44,106 nucleotides of DNA from the IMG/VR virus record IMGVR_UViG_3300025313_000036, positions 1 to 44,106 of that record; one strand, given 5' to 3'. Below the pieces are notes generated by a model. The model made no database searches and was not told the origin of the DNA. It worked only from the letters and a program-made list of their open reading frames with translations. Positions 15,215-23,203 of this stretch are shown in pieces. This DNA is from a virus. The translations under genes were made by a program, and so were the position numbers. Position 1 is the stretch's first letter. The number at the start of each line of letters is the position of its first letter.

Positions 15215-17331
15215 TCCTCGACGACCTCCGCGTCCAGTAATTCCAGCAAGCCGGGGTCGTGCTCCTTTGCCCAGCGACGAAAGCGGTTGAGGGCCGTCTG
15301 GACTTTGCCAGCCGGGTCGTTGGCGATATACTCAACAGTAGTGGGGCGTTCATCCGGGGAGACTGTGAACGGGCGAAAAGCTAGTTCGCGTTTTACTCCA
15401 GATAGCTTGAAAGTTTCGTGCTTGCCTCCCCAAACGAGGTGTAGCGCGCCGAACTCCAGATCAATCCCAGCCTCCACTGGAGGGAGCGATGCGATCTCCG
15501 TGGCATACGCCAGAGTAACATGAGGAATGAAACCGTGAGTACGGGAGTGGGCGATCCCAGCCCAACGCAGGGCGTCCACCAGGCGTTGACGGAATCCGGT
15601 GATGTCCGGGGAGTCTACCAGGGCAACGTAGGCTTTGCCAGTCCCATTCCCGGCCAGATCAAATACAGCGCGCCCGGTCACCCTGCCTGTCACCGGGGGC
15701 ATGCTTGCAGCAAAGGCAGCCAACGCCTTCGCTACCTCAGAACGTTTTACTTTGACATCCGCCTTGGGACCCAAAAACGCCAGGGTCAAATGCAGCTCAT
15801 CCGCGGGGAGCGCCCCGTCGATCCCAACTGCCAGTTTTCCTACCGCCTCGGGTTGAGGATAGAAGGCGATCATCACCCCGCCGTTCTGCTCCAATTCCGC
15901 CAGCCTCAGCCATCCCAGCGTTGTTGACGGCTCTTCCGGCGTCCCTTCATCGTCGAGCGATTCTTCGCCCTCCTCTTCCGGCGCGGGTTCTGTCTCCGGT
16001 ACTGGAGAGGTTTCCTCAAGCTCGATAACGGGGAGCGCCTCGGGGAGGAAGTCCGACTTGCGGCGAACCTCGATCAGGTCGTCATCGCCCAGCGGGGCGA
16101 TAGCGGCGTAAGCCTGGATAAACGCGCCCAGGTTTGCCAAGTCGATCATCTTCTGCACCCGGCGTATGCCCAGCTTGGGGCGGCGCGTCATGTCCGGGAA
16201 AGCATCGCGGTTCACCGGGTAATCGAACAGACGGCGTCCGATCTGAGCGTCAGCCTGGTTGACGTATGATTCCGCCATAGCGTTGAACACAGCCAGGTAG
16301 AACTCGTTGGCGTCCTTGACCGAGGAATATGACCCGTAAGGCGACAGCGTTCCCAGCGCCGCCCACTGCATGGCAATCAGCGCCAGTTTCAGGATGCCGT
16401 AGTAACGAATCGTGTTGAGCAGCGATTCCGCAGCAGCGAACGGGGAGTCAACGACCTCGCCCTTGACGTTGCGCGGCCAGGCGGCGTAGTTGCCCTCCTG
16501 AGCGGTCAGCAGGGCGCGTACCATCTTCTTGATTTCCGTGTGGTCATCGGGAGTAAGCTGGCGATCCGTGGTCACCGAGACGTGACCGGCCGCGTGCTCA
16601 AAGCCGATCCCCATGACCACCTCGAAGTTGTACTTGATGCGCTCCAACCGCCAGAGAGCTTCCATGACCGGCAGACCTTCCGGGGAGTCCGGGTCACCGT
16701 GTACCACATGTAACGACCGTTCGAGTGGGATCGTCACGATCGGATTGGGGATGTCATATTGCGTAAATCCCCTGAGCCTGCCGCTCTTGTCGTCCAAGTC
16801 CCAAGCATAAAACGATTCGTAGTGGCGGAAGCCGAGCCGTCGGTAGCCGATCAGCCCGTCGTCATAGTCGCTGCGCCACGGGTCGTTGCCGGGAGGATGC
16901 CAGTCCTGCTTGCGCAGACCGGGAACCGCTTCCCACCATCCCCAACCGTAGAAGGGGACGCGGGTCATCGCCGATTCGATCCAGCGCCCGATGCCGCCCT
17001 CCAGGTCGTTGAGCGTCTCGTTGGCGAAATCAACCGCCCGCTTGTCATCATCGGTCGGGTCATCTACCTGGGGATCGATGGAAAACTCCACGCCGAGACG
17101 GGAGGCCATCGACGATTGTACCAGCCGGGCGACGGCCACCTCCGGGTCGTTGCGCCAGATGCGATTGAACAAAGGGATGCAGGTCGGGTAGCGCAGCTCT
17201 GAATGGTAAGCCATCCTGATGTACCCGCTCCAGGCTTCAATGCCTGACGTCCCCGTCTCCGCCCAACGTCGCGTCGCTTCTTGTTGGAGATCTGCGTTTT
17301 CTTTGTAAGAGTTTTCTCTGTAATCAGCCAT
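15211..17331 (-). CDS. Portal protein fused to a C-terminal 2H phosphoesterase
   Basis: It has 706 residues. Residues 1-430 look like a phage portal (DUF935/SPP1 type): LFNRIWRNDPEVAVARLVQS, LHVVHGDPDSPEGLPVMEAL, MQWAALGTLSPYGSYSSVKD. An acidic Pro/Glu linker spans about 437-470. Residues 480-680 form a 2H phosphoesterase (LigT/2',5'-RNA ligase-like) with both catalytic motifs, HLTL at His514 and HVTL at His604, 90 residues apart as in the family. 2H enzymes hydrolyse cyclic phosphates in RNA ends or nucleotides. The phage anti-CBASS protein Acb1 belongs to this superfamily, so an anti-defence or RNA-end role is possible. The domain would be present in about 12 copies per portal ring unless cleaved off. 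The frame is continuous through the linker with no hidden stop. Confidence 0.82.
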   Translation of the reverse strand: MADYRENSYKENADLQQEATRRWAETGTSGIEAWSGYIRMAYHSELRYPTCIPLFNRIWRNDPEVAVARLVQSSMASRLGVEFSIDPQVDDPTDDDKRAVDFANETLNDLEGGIGRWIESAMTRVPFYGWGWWEAVPGLRKQDWHPPGNDPWRSDYDDGLIGYRRLGFRHYESFYAWDLDDKSGRLRGFTQYDIPNPIVTIPLERSLHVVHGDPDSPEGLPVMEALWRLERIKYNFEVVMGIGFEHAAGHVSVTTDRQLTPDDHTEIKKMVRALLTAQEGNYAAWPRNVKGEVVDSPFAAAESLLNTIRYYGILKLALIAMQWAALGTLSPYGSYSSVKDANEFYLAVFNAMAESYVNQADAQIGRRLFDYPVNRDAFPDMTRRPKLGIRRVQKMIDLANLGAFIQAYAAIAPLGDDDLIEVRRKSDFLPEALPVIELEETSPVPETEPAPEEEGEESLDDEGTPEEPSTTLGWLRLAELEQNGGVMIAFYPQPEAVGKLAVGIDGALPADELHLTLAFLGPKADVKVKRSEVAKALAAFAASMPPVTGRVTGRAVFDLAGNGTGKAYVALVDSPDITGFRQRLVDALRWAGIAHSRTHGFIPHVTLAYATEIASLPPVEAGIDLEFGALHLVWGGKHETFKLSGVKRELAFRPFTVSPDERPTTVEYIANDPAGKVQTALNRFRRWAKEHDPGLLELLDAEVVEE

Positions 17332-17336
17332 GTCTT

Positions 17337-18692
17337 CTACCTCCAGGGGTTGACATAGTCGTCGTCCTGTCCCAGCCCCCGTACATCTCGCATTGACGGC
17401 TCGTCACCGAGCACGTAAGCAAACAGATAGCGGAGAGCGTCCAACAGGTGGAAACGTTCCTTATGCTCAATGGCGTCAGTAAAAACGCCGTTCTTGACAA
17501 CGCGCCGATAGCTCCCGATCTCTGAAATCAGGTTGGGGCAGGAGTCGTGTACTACCAGGCGATATGAACTAATCAGTCCAATGATGCGATCAATCCCTGC
17601 CCAGACGTCGGTAATAGTCGGCTCGATCAACGGAATACCGTGCGCGTCAAAATCCTTACGTTGCTGCCGTTCTGAACGTGCCCCGCCCACCCAAGCAAAG
17701 ATGTTATCCGTGGCAGTGAGCGTCAAAACATTCGCTGCATGATTTTCCGTAGTCAATCCGAACGGTTCGTAGTATTCGCGATAGACGTGATAGACGTCTG
17801 ACTTCGGATCGTACGCCACCCACACCGCGGCAATGTACGCTCCGAATGGGTCAATGCCGACCCAGCGAGGCCACAGTTTGGGTAGTGGGACGGAGGCGAC
17901 CTTGTGGCGTTTCTCGTCGAACGCCTCGTAGATTGCGCCCTCCGGGGCGACCCACGCCCCGCGATAAAGACGCTGACGGCGTGCCCCTGTCAGTTTCTTA
18001 AGCGGCTCCAGGCGCAAACGTCCGTGCTTGGTCAGTCTGCCGTGAGTGTCATAAATTTCCGGGTTATCCCTGTGCACCGTCTCCAACAGCTTCAGAGACC
18101 CAGAGCGGGAGCGGGAGAGAATCCAATGCGTAGGGTGAGCCGGGTTGCAGTCACCCATCAAAAATGCAAAGGGAGCATTGCCGGCGCGCAACGTGGCGCG
18201 GGTGGAAAGGAACTCCCAGTCCCCGAGCCAAAGCTCCTCTGCCTGGTTGACGTAGATTACGTCGCGTTCGGAAGAAAGCACCTTACTGTCCTTGTCCATG
18301 CCAGCGACCCAGATCGTCGATCCGTTGGGGTAAATGAATCGCTCCGGGCGTTTGTCGCCGCCGTAAGTCTCCACGCCGTCAGTCGGGAGAAGAATCTTGC
18401 GGATCAGCGTCTGTACTGCTGAGGGGTACAGATCCGACTGCTGCTTGCGCGCCATAGTGATCTGGATACCGGGGTATTCCCAGCAGAGCCGATTGAGGAG
18501 GGAGAGGGCACCCAACGTCTTGCCGGTGTCGGCTGGGCCGGAAAGGATCACCTCGCCGCGGCGATGTTTCTGTATCTTTGCAATGTTACCCCGAAATTCG
18601 TATTTGCGGCCCTTCGTCCGGGTGTCGGAGGGAGCAAGCCACTCGACCACCTGGCGCACCACACTTTCCGTAGCTGATACGTAGTCGCTCAT
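17337..18692 (-). CDS. Terminase large subunit
   Basis: It has 451 residues. The Walker A loop SGPADTGKT (51-59) and a Walker B-like DVIYVNQAEEL (144-154) form the packaging ATPase, with a coupling motif around MGDCNPAHPTHW (179-190). The RNase H-like nuclease has acidic residues in WVGIDPFGAY (Asp281), VHDSCPNL (Asp383) and HLLDALRYL (Asp418). It cuts concatemers and drives DNA into the prohead. It overlaps the small terminase by 4 nt and is followed by the portal gene. Confidence 0.92.
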   Translation of the reverse strand: MSDYVSATESVVRQVVEWLAPSDTRTKGRKYEFRGNIAKIQKHRRGEVILSGPADTGKTLGALSLLNRLCWEYPGIQITMARKQQSDLYPSAVQTLIRKILLPTDGVETYGGDKRPERFIYPNGSTIWVAGMDKDSKVLSSERDVIYVNQAEELWLGDWEFLSTRATLRAGNAPFAFLMGDCNPAHPTHWILSRSRSGSLKLLETVHRDNPEIYDTHGRLTKHGRLRLEPLKKLTGARRQRLYRGAWVAPEGAIYEAFDEKRHKVASVPLPKLWPRWVGIDPFGAYIAAVWVAYDPKSDVYHVYREYYEPFGLTTENHAANVLTLTATDNIFAWVGGARSERQQRKDFDAHGIPLIEPTITDVWAGIDRIIGLISSYRLVVHDSCPNLISEIGSYRRVVKNGVFTDAIEHKERFHLLDALRYLFAYVLGDEPSMRDVRGLGQDDDYVNPWR

Positions 18693-19447
18693 TCTCTGCC
18701 GTTCCCGACCATGCCTGTCTGCAGGGCGAGTTGAGCAAAACGCTTCGCCAGGTTTGCCAGCTCAGCTTTATCAGAAACTGTCTGGTGGGCGGCGTCAGTC
18801 ATCGCCCGAAACAGATTCAGCACCTGCTCGGAATGAATCATGGTCTGCATTTCCACACGTCGCCGGCGCTCTGATTCCTCGAGGCGTTGCAGGGTGAGCA
18901 GCCCGACCCGGATTTCGCTCCAGGCAGCGTAATCGGAGACGCCGCGGGCAAGGATTCTGTTAAGGGATGACAGCGAGTCTGCCACCGCCTCGTTATCCTT
19001 ACGTTGCAGAGCTTTAACAAGTTCAGAGTGCGCCGCCTGGGCTTGCTGCCAGTAAAACCCAGCTTCCCCAGTATCGACCCTGGAAAGCAGATCATAGATA
19101 CGTGACTTCCATAGCGCAATTTCGCCGACCAGGGAAAGCAGATCCGGGTCTTTAGCTGCCGCAGTGTAATGATCCACCAGTCGGGAGGGAAGGTACTTCG
19201 AGTACCCGCCATGCTTCCAGGATGGCGCGGCAATTCCCACGGGCGTTGCTCCGCCGTGAGTATAGCAAAAGGTCTTGCCGCGCATGGCGTGCCCGAGACA
19301 CTGGCGATTGTTCCGGGCTGACCATTTTTGACAACGCCGTCGGCCTTCGTACCTGTGCCCCTGGGGGAAATCGGGGACAGGCACGAAGTCCGGTGGTTTC
19401 GGATAAAGTTTGACCCTTTGACTTGTACCCGGGTCATGGGGTTTCAT
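18689..19447 (-). CDS. Terminase small subunit with zinc-binding N-terminus
   Basis: It has 252 residues. The N-terminal half has a Cys/His cluster, RCQKWSARNNRQCLGHAMRG followed by KTFCYTHGG, and then KHGGYSKYLP, a hallmark of one family of phage small terminases. The C-terminal half is helical with charged repeats (LLTLQRLEESERRRRVEMQT). It would recognise pac or cos DNA and pass it to the large subunit. It lies directly upstream of the large terminase and 12 nt after the YhhQ-like gene, so it is in the same transcription unit as the modification genes. Confidence 0.78.
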   Translation of the reverse strand: MKPHDPGTSQRVKLYPKPPDFVPVPDFPQGHRYEGRRRCQKWSARNNRQCLGHAMRGKTFCYTHGGATPVGIAAPSWKHGGYSKYLPSRLVDHYTAAAKDPDLLSLVGEIALWKSRIYDLLSRVDTGEAGFYWQQAQAAHSELVKALQRKDNEAVADSLSSLNRILARGVSDYAAWSEIRVGLLTLQRLEESERRRRVEMQTMIHSEQVLNLFRAMTDAAHQTVSDKAELANLAKRFAQLALQTGMVGNGRE

Positions 19448-19459
19448 TGAGCCATATCG

Positions 19460-20119
19460 TTATAGGCTCGACGGTGCAAGGATTGGCTTGTCTTCTCTCA
19501 CCAAATAGATGCCGGGCATGGAAACGAGTGTGATGATCCCCTTGTATACAATCTGACCCCCGACCAGCGACAGCGCAGTGGCGAAAGGAATTGATTCTGC
19601 GCCGAATAACGGAGGCAAGACCACAAAAGCCAGCGAAGCAAAGACCAGAGAGTCTATCGGTAAACTGATTGCGTTTGATGTCAAGACGCGCGTCCACTGA
19701 GGCGCATTTGAGAAACGCTGTCGGTAGAAGTGATACACTTCGGTGTCGATCAGTTCGCTAATGATCTCAGCCGCGATGGACCCAACCGTGATTGCGGGGA
19801 CAACTGCAAAGACAGCCGACCAGGCTTCACCCAGTTGATAGAATGGAGGCCAGGGCAGTCTTGCCATCCAAGCCAAGTACAGGGCTTGAACGATGTTGAA
19901 TGCGCCCGCGCAAACGATTGCGGCCTGCGACCATGTCTTGCCCAGCCGTTTATGAATCAGATCACGGATAGTAAACGTCAGGGCAAAGATCAATGATCCT
20001 GCTGGCATTGTGATCCCAGTAATGGAGATCAATTTTGTCGCTCCAATGTCTGCCACAGCCTGGCAAAGGATGTAGCTTCCAATCAATGCAACGACGATCC
20101 AGATAGTTTTCTTGTTCAT
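19460..20119 (-). CDS. yhhQ: YhhQ-family 7-deazaguanine precursor transporter
   Basis: It has 219 residues and about six hydrophobic segments. It carries the family signatures VADIGATKLISI, FTIRDLIHKRLGK and IISELIDTEVYHFYR. YhhQ (DUF165/VUT) proteins import queuosine precursors, preQ0 and preQ1, across the inner membrane. Its place in a DpdA-containing locus suggests it supplies the deazaguanine base for DNA modification. The stop lies 12 nt before the small terminase. Transporter genes of this family are found in other phages with deazaguanine DNA. Confidence 0.82.
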   Translation of the reverse strand: MNKKTIWIVVALIGSYILCQAVADIGATKLISITGITMPAGSLIFALTFTIRDLIHKRLGKTWSQAAIVCAGAFNIVQALYLAWMARLPWPPFYQLGEAWSAVFAVVPAITVGSIAAEIISELIDTEVYHFYRQRFSNAPQWTRVLTSNAISLPIDSLVFASLAFVVLPPLFGAESIPFATALSLVGGQIVYKGIITLVSMPGIYLVREDKPILAPSSL

Positions 20120-20121
20120 TT

Positions 20122-20463
20122 TTAACCTCGCTTGATGTTCGAAATGGATGCGCTCACCGGCGCGTGTACGGTTGACTCCGCGTGAACAGTCACGAACAGG
20201 AGTATGTCACCAAGCACCGCTTTGAGTGTATCGAACACCAAGCGGGCCAGGTCTTCGATGGTCATTTGATCCAGAGCAATTGTTTTCAGCCATGATTCAA
20301 ATGCTTCGAATTCGAGAAGTGTTTGTTGAGGATAGAATTCTATTTCAATTTTGCCATAGAAAGCCGCCTTCCCTATTGAACAGATAGTTGAGTAGGATGG
20401 AGAATAAAAGACCTTCGACCCTGGGGGCAGGGAGTTATTGGGGATAGTCAAGCTCAATGTCAT
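20122..20463 (-). CDS. QueF-like T-fold protein
   Basis: I chose ATG 20463 (MTLSLTIPNNSLPPGSKVFY), which has GAGGAAG upstream; a longer frame exists. It has 113 residues, close to the single-domain QueF length. YSTICSIGKAAFYGKIEIEF aligns with the QueF active-site segment, usually (T/S)SLCP.TGQPDFG.I.I.Y. The catalytic Cys28 is kept; the Pro after it is Ser, and the Asp of the PDF motif is missing. QueF reduces preQ0 to preQ1, while related QueF-L forms amidine products. The missing Asp suggests altered chemistry. It overlaps the preceding gene by 29 nt and lies 2 nt before the YhhQ gene. Confidence 0.7.
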   Translation of the reverse strand: MTLSLTIPNNSLPPGSKVFYSPSYSTICSIGKAAFYGKIEIEFYPQQTLLEFEAFESWLKTIALDQMTIEDLARLVFDTLKAVLGDILLFVTVHAESTVHAPVSASISNIKRG

Positions 20464-20887
20464 TTTGATAGTCTTCCTCTCTGGTAAACCAGGCGTTTTG
20501 TTGGGCGAAACCGATTGAATAAAACTCCCCAAAGGATAGCCTGATTTCATCGTTCAGCCTGATCAAGAGGAGATTCTGAAACCAGCCTGGGGGCAGATCG
20601 AGGGTGACCACCAGGCGCGACTTGTTGTCCCGTCTGAAAGGATGCATGCGTGAGTCCAGCTCGTCCGGAGTTGTTTCCACAGAAACGACCAGGTCGTTGT
20701 CCAGCAAAAACTGAGCCAGCTCCCATTTTTCGACAGTCTCTTTGCACAGCCAAACGTGGCCGAGATTGTGTTTCCGACAAACCGCCAAGATCATGTCAAA
20801 TCTACCGCGGGTTGTTTTGCGCACAAAAAGGCTGGGAATACCGGCGAACCTGCCTTCTATCTCAATGCCTGTCCATAATTCAGCCAT
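20435..20887 (-). CDS. Unknown protein of the modification locus (QueE-like N-terminus without Fe-S motif)
   Basis: It encodes 150 residues from ATG 20887 (MAELWTGIEIEGRFAGIPSL). The opening IEIEGRFAGIPSLFVR resembles QueE (7-carboxy-7-deazaguanine synthase), which has QGEG..AG.PSVFVR, and LAQFLLDNDLVVSVETTPDE resembles its VETNGT region. The CxxxCxxC cluster motif of radical-SAM enzymes is absent. It might be a repurposed QueE relic or an unrelated protein. It overlaps the glycosyltransferase gene by 8 nt and the QueF-like gene by 29 nt, showing translational coupling. I do not assign a function. Confidence 0.6.
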   Translation of the reverse strand: MAELWTGIEIEGRFAGIPSLFVRKTTRGRFDMILAVCRKHNLGHVWLCKETVEKWELAQFLLDNDLVVSVETTPDELDSRMHPFRRDNKSRLVVTLDLPPGWFQNLLLIRLNDEIRLSFGEFYSIGFAQQNAWFTREEDYQNDIELDYPQ

Positions 20888-22004
20888 TCCAGATATTGAC
20901 CTCCTGGGGTGATCTTCCGCTCTGCCGAGCAAAGAGGGGGTAGTAATACCTGCCACGATCACAAAGTCGAGCGATCTCAAAATGAGTGCGAGGTGAATCG
21001 ATCACCTGATGAAACAGGCTCAAAGCGGATTCCAGGCTAAAAGCGGAGTATAACCGATCAGAAGGGACGCACTCCGGGAAACTGCGCCAATTCGGATACA
21101 CCACGTCGCAACCGGCAATGCAGCCTTCCAGTAACGTCCAAGAAACGTAGTCCTGGAGCGAGCAATTAAAAATAATCTTCGATTTAGCCAGTTCCTGATA
21201 ATATTCGTCCTTCGTCAGCCCTGCTCTTAGAGCAAATCGCGGCTGCTCAGAAGCCAACTGTTTTAGTTGATCTATCATACCGGGAGCATTGCTTGCAAAC
21301 TGAGTACGGGAAGTGGTCACCATCCAAGACCAGTCGGGGTAAACCTTCAAAAATTGACGGGCGACCTCCAGCATAAATACCGGTTGCTTCTCCCCGTCCA
21401 GCCGAGAGGCAAAGATGACTTGGTTCTGTTTTTTTACGTCTGGAAGGCGACCGGCGACTTCGGCGTAATCTATGGGTAAGCCAATGACATGAATCGGCGC
21501 GCTAAAGCCAGCCTCCCGGAGTTGTTCTTTGTGGATCGAGCTCCCGACAAAAATCCCGGTCATCATCCCGTCATAGCTTATCTCGATAGGGCGCATCCAG
21601 TCACGCATCGGCCAGGTAAAATCGTATATGTCCACCGTCTGCGCCCATAACTGGGCATAGTAGTCCAGGGTGATGTTTTTAATATGCGCAGCGTAAAAGA
21701 TGGCTTCGATCCCTGGGGTCCAAAAATCCTGCAAGACCACCACGTCCCCGTTGTTGACTCTGCCTTCGTCGACCAGGTGGAGAAACCGGGAGACCTGTGA
21801 CAACGAGTAAACCCCCCTGCCAACCGCGTCCAAAACCACGCCGTCCCGGATGTCGTCTGCAAGCACAGCCCCTGGAATCGGGACAAAAGCAAGGTCGCTA
21901 AACTGGGCAAAGGCATTCGGAATCCACCACTGGCTAAGCTGAGTGGTGTAACGCGACTTGATCGGTTCCAAGCCAAAGTAAAAAACTTGCTTCTTAGTCA
22001 GCAT
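20880..22004 (-). CDS. GT-B glycosyltransferase (GT4-like)
   Basis: I chose ATG 22004 (MLTKKQVFYFGLEPIKSRYT); 374 residues fits the family. The C-terminal domain has VIFASRLDGEKQPVFMLEVA (about 196-215), the strand and basic motif that bind the nucleotide-sugar donor. SKIIFNCSLQDYVSWTLLEG and the following Glu are the usual E-rich donor-site helix. It transfers a sugar to an acceptor. Placed between QueD-like and QueF-like genes in a DpdA locus, the likely acceptor is the inserted 7-deazaguanine in DNA or its precursor, though a host glycan cannot be excluded. It overlaps the gene before it by 11 nt. Confidence 0.75.
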   Translation of the reverse strand: MLTKKQVFYFGLEPIKSRYTTQLSQWWIPNAFAQFSDLAFVPIPGAVLADDIRDGVVLDAVGRGVYSLSQVSRFLHLVDEGRVNNGDVVVLQDFWTPGIEAIFYAAHIKNITLDYYAQLWAQTVDIYDFTWPMRDWMRPIEISYDGMMTGIFVGSSIHKEQLREAGFSAPIHVIGLPIDYAEVAGRLPDVKKQNQVIFASRLDGEKQPVFMLEVARQFLKVYPDWSWMVTTSRTQFASNAPGMIDQLKQLASEQPRFALRAGLTKDEYYQELAKSKIIFNCSLQDYVSWTLLEGCIAGCDVVYPNWRSFPECVPSDRLYSAFSLESALSLFHQVIDSPRTHFEIARLCDRGRYYYPLFARQSGRSPQEVNIWNG

Positions 22005-22335
22005 AATAGTAAGCCCCGTTCTCGTTGTCCTCAAAGACACCGACGTAGAAAGCTGCCAGTTGATCGCATAATTCCCCGGCGATCATCTCACAAGACTTGC
22101 CTTGAAAATCATAGCCAAAACCGTTGTGTGGGTACAGACCGTCAAGAGCCGAGCGGATCTCGTTCTGGAGTTCAAAGAACTCGAGTTCCCGATCGCTGCC
22201 TCCCACTCTGAACCCGACTTTGATGTGCAGGTTATGGCGGTGGGTATGGCGCAAGAAAGATAAGTGTTCCGGCGCTCCCAGCCAGTAATGAAATCCAGGG
22301 ACGACCAAACGGGCTTGGATGATGATTCTAGACAT
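21994..22335 (-). CDS. QueD-like (6-pyruvoyltetrahydropterin synthase family) T-fold protein
   Basis: It has 113 residues, near the 118-121 typical of QueD. FHYWLGAPEHLSFLRHTHRH carries His16, His32 and His34, matching the three zinc ligands (AH...HGH). RELEFFELQNEIRSALDGLY matches the DF.ELK....LD region, and SCEMIAGELCDQL matches PTSE.LA. The catalytic Cys before HGH is absent, so it may not make 6-carboxytetrahydropterin. QueD-family proteins start the deazaguanine pathway; paralogues without the Cys do other chemistry. It overlaps the DpdA-like gene by 8 nt. Assignment is by pattern; divergence is strong. Confidence 0.6.
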   Translation of the reverse strand: MSRIIIQARLVVPGFHYWLGAPEHLSFLRHTHRHNLHIKVGFRVGGSDRELEFFELQNEIRSALDGLYPHNGFGYDFQGKSCEMIAGELCDQLAAFYVGVFEDNENGAYYYAD

Positions 22336-23203
22336 TTGTTTGATTGTAAAAATATTGCCAGTTATTGCTGTGCCAATTGTAAAGGCGGTAGCCTAACGCA
22401 GCCCCTGCCATGTAATTATCACGGTCGCCCCGGCGAACCTGGAACCCGTCCGAAACCTGGTTGTGGAGCGTACAGCAGCCGCCTTCCCCCAGCCTGCCAA
22501 AACGAATCAACGCCGAGGACAAGGTCGTATCAATGCTATCGAATAAAGGGTAAGCCAACAAGTAGTAATGCACCCCAAGACCGAGGATGTGAATCCATAC
22601 ATCGGGGTACTTTAACTTGGCAACGTTTGCCAGGTCCAATATCGTGCGGCGTACGATGTCAGCCTCCATTGCCACGTTGCCAAAAGCAACCCGGTCGTAG
22701 TTCTGGAGCAGGTAATGGAGATACGCGCTGTCATCCCCGACCGGGTGGACAACCGGTATCGGGACGAGTCCTCTCGATTCCATCCGTTCGCGGAGCAGAG
22801 TTTTCTGTTCGGTGTTGCCTATGTCCAGCTCAACGTAACCCCACAGCTTGCCCTCGTATTTATGAAGGAACCTGCAATACTCGTCGAAATATTTAGTCAG
22901 TTCGGGGCTGTTTATGTCGATCCTTCTATCTGCCGACAAAATTGAAAAAGTCCCCTCCCGCGCCATCTTCATGTAAATGCCATGCGTCCCGGAGTCGATC
23001 AATATCCGATCTTCCCTGCGAATAGAATGTTCCAAGTACTCGAAATCTTTTGGAGAGTCAAGCTCGTAGTAGGAGTACAAGTAATTGTTCTGCAAACCCA
23101 TGTCCGCCAGGTAGGTAAGGGTCGCGTTAAACACCAGTTTGCCGGGCGTGTCCGCTTTCCCGCCGCCAGTAACTTTCTTATTGCTTGACGATAGCTGATT
23201 CAC
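22328..23203 (-). CDS. dpdA: DpdA-like DNA 7-deazaguanine transglycosylase
   Basis: It has 291 residues, the size of phage DpdA. It belongs to the tRNA-guanine transglycosylase superfamily by these segments: RILIDSGTHGIYM (Asp70, the acid/base position), KYFDEYCRFLHKYEGKLWGY with ELDIGN (Asp127), VPIPVVHPVGDDSAYLHYLL, WIHILGLG and FDSIDTT (Asp225, equivalent to S.DSTSW). DpdA swaps guanine in DNA for a 7-deazaguanine base. The start is GTG at 23203, inside the end of the ParB-like gene, with a 26-nt overlap. A tRNA TGT is unlikely because of its short length, lack of the zinc site and the phage context. Confidence 0.82.
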   Translation of the reverse strand: MNQLSSSNKKVTGGGKADTPGKLVFNATLTYLADMGLQNNYLYSYYELDSPKDFEYLEHSIRREDRILIDSGTHGIYMKMAREGTFSILSADRRIDINSPELTKYFDEYCRFLHKYEGKLWGYVELDIGNTEQKTLLRERMESRGLVPIPVVHPVGDDSAYLHYLLQNYDRVAFGNVAMEADIVRRTILDLANVAKLKYPDVWIHILGLGVHYYLLAYPLFDSIDTTLSSALIRFGRLGEGGCCTLHNQVSDGFQVRRGDRDNYMAGAALGYRLYNWHSNNWQYFYNQTNV

